A stretch of 32,091 bases of DNA from JAJRXG01 sp964470035. Lineage in GTDB: Bacteria; Bacteroidota; Bacteroidia; Chitinophagales; Saprospiraceae. Below are positions 26,271-32,091 of the stretch, in pieces; the stretch's first letter is position 1; the number at the start of each line of letters is the position of its first letter. The stretch is taken from assembly GCA_964470035.1 (NCBI GenBank), contig CAYYBR010000014.1:1-32091 (forward strand), in the 5' to 3' direction. The position numbers were made by a program, and so were the translations under genes. The notes beneath the pieces were generated by a model. It had not been told where the DNA came from and did not search any database. It saw only the letters and a program-made list of their open reading frames with translations.

Positions 26271-27719
26271 TCAATTACCAGCTAGAGAAAGGTTGTATAT
26301 CTGAACTCCCTCAGAATGCTGGTTAAATGGAAGCACTTTATTGATATACTTATTGGCTGCAAGAATAATTGAAGTTCCGTCATGCGACTCATCCTTACAA
26401 ATAGCACATCTTACCCAGTGGTTGCCCTTGATTTCTTGAAAGGCATTTCTACTGAATTCTAGAAGTGATTTGTTCTCAAAGAACTGAAGTGTCTCCCATG
26501 GTCTTGTGGTTATATTAGGATATAGTGCAAAGACGCCGATATCCAGATCACCATCATCATCATAGTCATCTACAAAGAGATCACTAGCTCCATTGATATT
26601 ATAAAACTTAGCTAGCTCAAAACTCCCTTCATCGTCAGCATCATATATCCGTAGTCCATGGTACGGTTTAAATACAACTGAGTAATCAGCATTATCACCA
26701 TTGGCCACAATTAGCTCAAGCTCATCGTCCTCATCGATGTTAGCTAATTCAAAGTCCAGCGTCCCGTATAGTGGATGGCTTCTCAAAAGGACTTCTTCTC
26801 TGAACTCCATGCTTCCTTGGTTGTAGAATACAGATACCTTCTCATTCCCCTGAGCGAAGAGGGCTACTATATCTAACCTGCCATCCCGATTAAGGTCGAT
26901 GATCTGTGACTTCGAAGCGCCTGTCTGTGGGCTTATGACGTATCTTTCCCAGATCTCATGTTCAGTTTTAAAAAGGGACAGGTCTCCAGTTTCTTGATCT
27001 CCCGTAATCGTCCCAAAAGAAGAGATAACATATTCATCGATTCCATCACCATCGATGTCGCCCTTTGTCATGCTTATAGGTCGATGAAGACTATCGATCA
27101 AGACTGAGCTAGTGCCACCTTCTACCCTATACACTGCTCCCTCGGGTCGATGATCGGGGCCAATCGTACCCATAGATAACACATCGTAGGTTTCTCCACC
27201 CACTACTTCCATATCAACAGGGAAGCCAAGATCACGACCAAGGATCACTACTTCATCTTGAGAAACTAAACTAAGTTCACCTCGGTCATTGCCGATATAG
27301 TAATTAGAATTGTCCGCACATTGTGCTAATAAAATATTAGGATCCACTTCATGACTAAGGATGTTTGGCTCGATTTCAAACCGATCGGAAAATATTGAGG
27401 AAGCATCAAAATTTATAGTGGGCAAAAAAAGTGGTGCACTATTGTAGTAATAACTATAAATTCTATTCCAATCACCTTTAGATACAGCAACACCAGAGCT
27501 CTCTATCAAACCCTTCATAGTTGGTAACACTTTTGACCAACTTGATTTATCAAGTAATTCAGGGCCAGTGTAGAGATGACAACTAGAGCAGTATTGTTTG
27601 GACAAAGACTCATCAGGATGCACAGTTGGTTCCTGCTTGCATGAGTAGATCGCAAACATCAGATGTATTAAAATCAGAGCGAAAACTATATAAAGCTTGA
27701 TTCTTCGATTTTCTATCAA
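26271..27719 (-). CDS. FG-GAP/VCBS-repeat lipoprotein with one c-type heme site
   Basis: A 482-aa lipoprotein with signal peptide and lipobox IYSC (Cys at C27). Right after it comes a c-type heme motif CSSCH (C44-H48) in the pattern CHLYTGPELL...W..VLPTM, where M68 is a plausible second heme ligand. The rest (about 80-480) is a seven-bladed-propeller-like run of FG-GAP repeats with calcium-loop sequences DIDGDGIDE, DLNRDGRLD, NIDEDDELE and DYDDDGDLD. It is probably an electron-carrying or ligand-binding surface protein acting with the larger heme lipoprotein upstream. The start is TTG at 27719, overlapping the preceding stop as TTGA; no in-frame ATG lies before the signal peptide. It is the last gene of the LacI cluster and is followed by a terminator. 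Partners and substrate are inferred only from context. Confidence 0.85.
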   Translation of the reverse strand: MIENRRIKLYIVFALILIHLMFAIYSCKQEPTVHPDESLSKQYCSSCHLYTGPELLDKSSWSKVLPTMKGLIESSGVAVSKGDWNRIYSYYYNSAPLFLPTINFDASSIFSDRFEIEPNILSHEVDPNILLAQCADNSNYYIGNDRGELSLVSQDEVVILGRDLGFPVDMEVVGGETYDVLSMGTIGPDHRPEGAVYRVEGGTSSVLIDSLHRPISMTKGDIDGDGIDEYVISSFGTITGDQETGDLSLFKTEHEIWERYVISPQTGASKSQIIDLNRDGRLDIVALFAQGNEKVSVFYNQGSMEFREEVLLRSHPLYGTLDFELANIDEDDELELIVANGDNADYSVVFKPYHGLRIYDADDEGSFELAKFYNINGASDLFVDDYDDDGDLDIGVFALYPNITTRPWETLQFFENKSLLEFSRNAFQEIKGNHWVRCAICKDESHDGTSIILAANKYINKVLPFNQHSEGVQIYNLSLAGN

Positions 27720-28141
27720 TTATCTAAGATTGAAATTTCACCTTTACCAATACTGATATCCCGACCTCTGAGCAAATGATTATGCACTACGCCTTTTTCA
27801 AAATCAAGAACCTGACTTACCCCAATTCCATTTGCCTCACCCCAAGTAATAAACAGCTTTTGTCTATTTATAAACTCAGATTTATAATGCTCTTCTTCTA
27901 ACACCCCTTTCTCGCCGCCGGCCATTGCTTCCCAATGCATTTCGCTTTCATTATCAATTGTCACATGGTATATATCTTCCCCATATCTATATTCTATAGT
28001 CTTTCCTACAAGATCTTTCATTGTCATCTGAATTGGTTGCTGATCAGTGGCCCCTGGTTCTTTTCTAGGTTGTTCACAAGAAAACATGAAAAGCGCAAGA
28101 AAGAAAAGCACAAAAGAACATCGAGTTATCCGACCCTTCAT
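27716..28141 (-). CDS. MoaF-like small lipoprotein
   Basis: A 141-aa lipoprotein with lipobox MFSC (Cys at C22). The mature domain, about residues 40-141, shows a lipocalin-like beta-barrel pattern: GKTIEYRYGEDIYHVTI, then a conserved Trp (EMHWEAMAGG), then KLFITWGEANGIGVSQVLDFEKG and HNHLLRGRDI. This order of W..W.E..G..VSQVLDF resembles the MoaF/MoaF-like family. That family is small and poorly characterised; the MoaF name does not imply molybdenum cofactor synthesis here. It is 3 nt after the dehydrogenase-like gene and overlaps the next gene by four bases, so the three are one transcript. It may bind a small molecule such as a reaction product (inference). Confidence 0.6.
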   Translation of the reverse strand: MKGRITRCSFVLFFLALFMFSCEQPRKEPGATDQQPIQMTMKDLVGKTIEYRYGEDIYHVTIDNESEMHWEAMAGGEKGVLEEEHYKSEFINRQKLFITWGEANGIGVSQVLDFEKGVVHNHLLRGRDISIGKGEISILDN

Positions 28142-28144
28142 AAT

Positions 28145-31114
28145 TTATCCTTTTTGTAAAAAAGAAAGCAAGTCCGCCATGGACTGATGATCTAGATTAG
28201 CTTCTAATCCTTCCATCATAAAAGAGGTGCCAAGCGATCTAAACTCTGCAATATTCTCTTTATCAACTTCTACAGATACTCCTGCCATCTTTCTAATCGA
28301 TATAGATGTATCATCTTCACTATAGATGACACCTAGATGTATCTGACCGTCCTTCAGAGTCACTTTATGATTGATGTATTTAGAGTCCACAGCAGCATTA
28401 GGGTCTAATATATCATACAATAATGACTCTTTACTCTTTCTGCTGATCTCAGTTAAAGCAGGACCTACTTCATAACCTTGTGTGCCATAGATATGACACT
28501 GGCCGCATAGCTGATCAAAGACCTCACCTCCATTTTCCATATTCCCCTCTAAACTCAAGGAAGCTTTCATATCAGAAATCACAGAATCGCGAGTAACAAC
28601 ACCTGCATCGGAAAAGAGATCTCGAGCTCTTGACTTAGTTTGTTCATTATCTGTCCACCACAAAAGCGTCCGTCTCCTCTCCAGGTCGAAGTTCATCTCA
28701 CCTATGTTGATTTCATTATTCTCCAAGCCAGTAAGAAGAGCATCATGATGCAGCTCCTTATAAAGCAGAATATCACTAGCCGTCCTTCGCGAACCCGGGC
28801 TCATGGTTCCCCATTTGCTAACTAACATCTCCCCTACAGCCGGATCGTCAGAATTCCACAACTGTGTGAGAGCTAGAGATTGTAGCTTCTCTGGCTGATT
28901 ATGATCCAAGAGTCCTGAAAGTATAGAATATTTAAACGCAAAAGGTCTTGTATTTAAAAGGTTCAGCCACGACACTCTTTCTTCTACTGGCTTATCAGCA
29001 TCCAAAATATATTGCTCTGCTTTATTCAGACTAGCTAAAAACTCTTTGGAGGGTGACAAACCGAGATGAGATCTCAACTCTTGTATAGCGCCAAGTAATG
29101 GGATATCTTCATCTGCTTGCAGAGTTTTTACAGCAGTCCTGAGACCAATACTTGGCTCTATAGATGTGATGTTTGCTGCAAGTGACTGAATTACATTGTA
29201 CTTCAAATCTTGAGATATAGCATCCTTGGAAAGGTCGAGCAAAATCTTTTCAACTTGAGCGATATCAGCAAGACTGGATTGGGTGATAAGAGATATAAAT
29301 TCTGATGTTGAAGAGCCTGATGGATCTCTAGATAAAATCTTGAATATATCTGACTCAAATCCCTTACTCGCCAATGCTAACGCTTGCAGACTCCAGAAGT
29401 CATTTTCTAATTGCAATGCTGCAATCACTCCTTCTATAATTGACTTTTCTACATTTTCTTTTGCATCTACATCTAACTTACTTAAACTTAGTGCGGCTTG
29501 CATACGAGGAATTACTTCACTATCACCTAGAGCCTTGAGGACATCATGTAATACCCTCTCATCCGTACTTATATATTCTTCTGCAAACTGAATAACAGAC
29601 TTTCTATACGTCGGATTAGCATCATCGATCTGGGTTAGAATTATATCTGGCGATAATTCATTGTAAATATTCAGAAGGTGGAGAGCGTGATATTTTGCTA
29701 CTTCATCATCAGAAGAAAGTAGCGCATACACTTTATGATTCGCAACATTCCAATTCTCCTTATCGCCAGCTATTAATCGATGTGCAGTATTTCTCACCCA
29801 TTGATTAGGATGAGACAGAAGACTTACAACTTCTGAAGGAGAGTTCATCTTACTCAATAAATCTTCGTCCTGATGTGATCGGCCACTAGAAGTAACTTTA
29901 TAAATTCTACCCTTATCCTTGCCTGCATTAAGGTCAAGATCTTTTTCAATTTCGTCAGGTATCCATTCTGGATGTTCAATAACCTTCCTATACATATCCA
30001 CTATGTACATTGCTCCGTCAGGACCAAGAGTACTGTTTACAGGTCGAAAAGAGCGGTCTGAGGAAGCAACAAACTCACTTCTATCATAGATCCTGGATGC
30101 TTCCTTGACAGATTGATTATTAGAAAGTCGATCTACATGGATGAGATTAAGCACTACATCAGTCACCCACAAAGAATTTTCTAATTCGCTACCAAGCGCT
30201 CCATTGTCATAATAAGTGATGCCACAGGCTCCGGAGAAATATCCTGATTGCTCAGGGTGATTCACTCTAGATTCTTGCTCTCCGATTGGATAAATACGTG
30301 CGAGACCATTCTCATCATGATTTGAAATATTTACGAGAGTGATATCTGATGGCTGACCTTGGAGTTTTCCATATCCTCGGGGATAGGCTATCTGATTAAC
30401 GTGGTCTAGATTGTGAGTTCCAAAAACTTCTCCCCACTCATCAATACCTAACTCGAAACCTCCTGAGGAAGGCCCTATCTTCTCAATTTTCTTTTGGGTG
30501 AGATGGATTCTAAAATCATCTCCCGTTAATTGCACTTTTGAAGATGGATCTCCCCACCAAAAGGGCTCTCCCGAGTTCCCCCCGTTTGCAGCATATATCC
30601 AGCCGTCTAATCCATAAGTCAAGCCATTATAATTGTGCTGCAAGTTGCCAGTACTAAATCCTCCCATGAGAGTATCTCTCAGATCCGCGATGTGATCTCC
30701 ATCTACATCTTTTAGAAAAAGAAGATAAGGAGGTGCGGCGACTAGAAATCCTTTATCGTAAGGCACGATCGAAGATCCTAACTCAAGATCAATGGCAAAC
30801 TCTTCACTTTCATCATAGATCCCATCAGCATCTTGATCATGAAGATATATGATACGGCTCTTACTGTCCTCGTAAGGATAACCGGGCATCTCTAGCACAT
30901 ATGCATCTCCATGTTCATCAAACTCTAAATCTACAGGGTCTTTGATGAGTGGTTCTGATGCTACCAATGACATCGTATACCCCTCTTGTATGAAGAAGCC
31001 CTTAGGTGAGCGGTCAACTGTAGGTGCACATGATGTCACCAATATGAGGCCCCAGAGTAGAGAGGAAAATATGAGAGGATAGAAATCTCTCCTGATCAGG
31101 TCGGCAAGTTGCAT
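28145..31114 (-). CDS. PVC-type dehydrogenase-like lipoprotein with HEAT repeats and CxxCH heme domain
   Basis: A 989-aa envelope protein. From the ATG at 31114 the signal peptide ends in lipobox VTSC (C29). The propeller domain (about 40-400) belongs to the membrane-bound-dehydrogenase-like family common in Planctomycetes, Verrucomicrobia and Bacteroidota (SEPLIKDPVDLEFDEHGDAYV, the AANGGNSG loop, THNLDHVNQIAYP, LGPDGAMYIVDMYRKVIEHPEWIP). A middle region of HEAT-like helical repeats (about 415-830) follows, then a C-terminal heme domain with C870-G-Q-C873-H874. Such proteins are thought to oxidise sugars or alcohols and pass electrons to the heme, but few are characterised. The frame opens earlier at TTG 31174, overlapping the LacI stop as TTGA; the ATG is preferred because it gives a clean lipoprotein signal. 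It is first of three structural genes behind the LacI-type regulator. Confidence 0.85.
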   Translation of the reverse strand: MQLADLIRRDFYPLIFSSLLWGLILVTSCAPTVDRSPKGFFIQEGYTMSLVASEPLIKDPVDLEFDEHGDAYVLEMPGYPYEDSKSRIIYLHDQDADGIYDESEEFAIDLELGSSIVPYDKGFLVAAPPYLLFLKDVDGDHIADLRDTLMGGFSTGNLQHNYNGLTYGLDGWIYAANGGNSGEPFWWGDPSSKVQLTGDDFRIHLTQKKIEKIGPSSGGFELGIDEWGEVFGTHNLDHVNQIAYPRGYGKLQGQPSDITLVNISNHDENGLARIYPIGEQESRVNHPEQSGYFSGACGITYYDNGALGSELENSLWVTDVVLNLIHVDRLSNNQSVKEASRIYDRSEFVASSDRSFRPVNSTLGPDGAMYIVDMYRKVIEHPEWIPDEIEKDLDLNAGKDKGRIYKVTSSGRSHQDEDLLSKMNSPSEVVSLLSHPNQWVRNTAHRLIAGDKENWNVANHKVYALLSSDDEVAKYHALHLLNIYNELSPDIILTQIDDANPTYRKSVIQFAEEYISTDERVLHDVLKALGDSEVIPRMQAALSLSKLDVDAKENVEKSIIEGVIAALQLENDFWSLQALALASKGFESDIFKILSRDPSGSSTSEFISLITQSSLADIAQVEKILLDLSKDAISQDLKYNVIQSLAANITSIEPSIGLRTAVKTLQADEDIPLLGAIQELRSHLGLSPSKEFLASLNKAEQYILDADKPVEERVSWLNLLNTRPFAFKYSILSGLLDHNQPEKLQSLALTQLWNSDDPAVGEMLVSKWGTMSPGSRRTASDILLYKELHHDALLTGLENNEINIGEMNFDLERRRTLLWWTDNEQTKSRARDLFSDAGVVTRDSVISDMKASLSLEGNMENGGEVFDQLCGQCHIYGTQGYEVGPALTEISRKSKESLLYDILDPNAAVDSKYINHKVTLKDGQIHLGVIYSEDDTSISIRKMAGVSVEVDKENIAEFRSLGTSFMMEGLEANLDHQSMADLLSFLQKG

Positions 31115-31170
31115 CTTAATCAAAAAGTTGTGACTGATGAATATACTGAGAGATCGTAGAAGAAGGAAAT

Positions 31171-32091
31171 TCAATACGCGTTCTTCAGGCTAGATTTCCT
31201 TACTATTAGCTTTGGTTCAAGAGAAGTCTGATATACCTGTCCATTAGAATTGAGGGCACGATAAAAATATTCAAAGGAGGTACTTCCCATCAAAACAGGA
31301 TTTTGCTCTAGAGTTGTTAATCCGGGTTGAAGATATTTAGAGACCTCAGAATTGCTAAATCCTACTACACCTAACTGTTCAGGTATTACTAAGCCATTGT
31401 CATGGGCGTAGCCATATATGCCTGTCGCAATTTCATCTGTCACAGAAAAAATAGCATCCGGCGGATTCTTCAGCGAAAAGAGTCTGTGCGAAGCTTTATA
31501 TCCTTCTTCTTCGCCTTCTTCTTTATTGTTATAGTCACATATGATCAGATAAGCCTCATCAAATTGAAAGCCATGGTCTTTTAATGCTGCTATATATCCT
31601 TTTCGCCTCTCATGCCCGATGGACCAGCTATCCGAAGATCCTATATGAGCTATATTCTTATAACCTTGCTCTATGAGGTGAGAGACGGCTTTGTAGGCAC
31701 CACTAAAGTCATTGTTATTCACATAGTTACCGTCATAGTTATCATACATCCGATCAATCACAACTACGGGTGTTCTGGTATGTATGATGGATAAAACATT
31801 CTTACTAAAATCACTATGCTTGGATGGAGCCAGCAAAATCCCCGACACTCCAAAATCCGTAAACTCCTCCAAAATCTGTTTTTCCTTCTCAGCATCATGA
31901 CTGGACTCTCCCAAAAGAACGAAATATTGGTACTCTCGAGCTTTTGCTAATATGCCCTCTAGAATAGATGAAAAGAACTGGTGACTTACTATCGGCAAGA
32001 GTGCCCCAACTACATTGAGAGCATCACTTTTTCTTAGAGAAACCGCAAGGTTATTAGGCTTGTAGTTCAGTTGACTAGCCATGTCTAAGAC
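31171..32091 (-). CDS. LacI-family transcriptional regulator, N-terminal HTH cut by window edge
   Basis: The 307 visible codons cover the end of the LacI HTH/hinge (SQLNYKPNNLAVSLRK) and the whole periplasmic-binding-protein-like effector domain: VVGALLPIVSHQFFSSILEGI, GVSGILLAP, TPVVVIDR, VNNNDFSGAYKAVSHLIEQGYKNIAHIG, PDAIFSVTDEIATGIYGYAHDNGLVIPEQLGVVGFSN and LTTLEQNP. The frame is open through the last base of the window, so the first roughly 30-50 residues lie outside. LacI proteins usually bind a sugar and control nearby catabolic genes. Its stop is 56 nt before the ATG of the heme lipoprotein, so it probably controls, and is co-transcribed with, that cluster. The effector cannot be read from the sequence. 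Confidence 0.93.
   Translation of the reverse strand, partial: VLDMASQLNYKPNNLAVSLRKSDALNVVGALLPIVSHQFFSSILEGILAKAREYQYFVLLGESSHDAEKEKQILEEFTDFGVSGILLAPSKHSDFSKNVLSIIHTRTPVVVIDRMYDNYDGNYVNNNDFSGAYKAVSHLIEQGYKNIAHIGSSDSWSIGHERRKGYIAALKDHGFQFDEAYLIICDYNNKEEGEEEGYKASHRLFSLKNPPDAIFSVTDEIATGIYGYAHDNGLVIPEQLGVVGFSNSEVSKYLQPGLTTLEQNPVLMGSTSFEYFYRALNSNGQVYQTSLEPKLIVRKSSLKNAY

Noticed and set aside
31115..31174. TTG start for the heme lipoprotein overlapping the LacI stop
   Set aside because: It would put 20 residues ahead of a complete lipoprotein signal; the ATG at 31114 gives a clean lipobox at residue 29, though the TTGA overlap keeps this open.

Overview
The window looks like chromosomal DNA from a free-living, probably marine or environmental member of the Bacteroidota. 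Several features support this. There is a sensor kinase fused to a two-component beta-propeller and Y_Y_Y domain, paired with a LytTR regulator. There is a TonB receptor with a carboxypeptidase-regulatory-like N-terminus, lipoproteins whose Cys is followed by Gly-Asp-Asp, and TAnnTTTG -7 promoter elements. Start sites mostly lack a Shine-Dalgarno sequence. The rank below phylum (Saprospiria- or Cytophagia-like) is a guess. No tRNA, rRNA, CRISPR array, insertion sequence or integrase is visible.

Layout. (1) 1-3780: the 3' end of an OsmC peroxidase gene converges on a housekeeping operon pyrG > SpoU RNA methylase > 6-phosphofructokinase (minus strand). (2) 3781-9228, plus strand: a divergent intergenic region with a 21-bp-phased direct repeat, a stand-alone LuxR-type HTH protein, a secreted S74 (self-cleaving chaperone) protein, then a propeller-type histidine kinase and its LytTR response regulator. 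(3) 9225-12285, minus: two-DTG aspartic protease > ChrA chromate transporter > arsenosugar-type ArsM, behind a promoter surrounded by five TTTACRTT boxes. (4) 12473-16873, minus: a cysteine-repeat/beta-helix lipoprotein followed by its TonB receptor, separated by a perfect 14-bp hairpin and closed by tandem terminators. (5) 17307-18378: a small lipoprotein and a convergent DUF1801 protein. (6) 18417-26143, minus: thioester alpha-2-macroglobulin lipoprotein > pbpC. The pbpC reading frame is broken by one missing base inside the glycosyltransferase active-site motif. (7) 26271-32091, minus: LacI-type regulator (cut by the window edge) > large PVC-type dehydrogenase-like lipoprotein with HEAT repeats and a CxxCH heme site > MoaF-like lipoprotein > FG-GAP lipoprotein with a second CxxCH heme site.

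How it fits together. The most promising candidate for an undescribed system is region 7: a carbohydrate-type repressor controlling three envelope lipoproteins, two of which carry single c-type heme sites. It reads as an extracytoplasmic oxidation/electron-transfer module with unknown substrate. Region 4 is a nutrient-uptake pair whose start codon or mRNA stability is probably set by the hairpin. Region 3 looks like a metalloid/oxyanion resistance operon with its own operator array. TTG start codons recur (5353, 10250, 27719). All functional statements come from motif recognition by eye; no database search was run.
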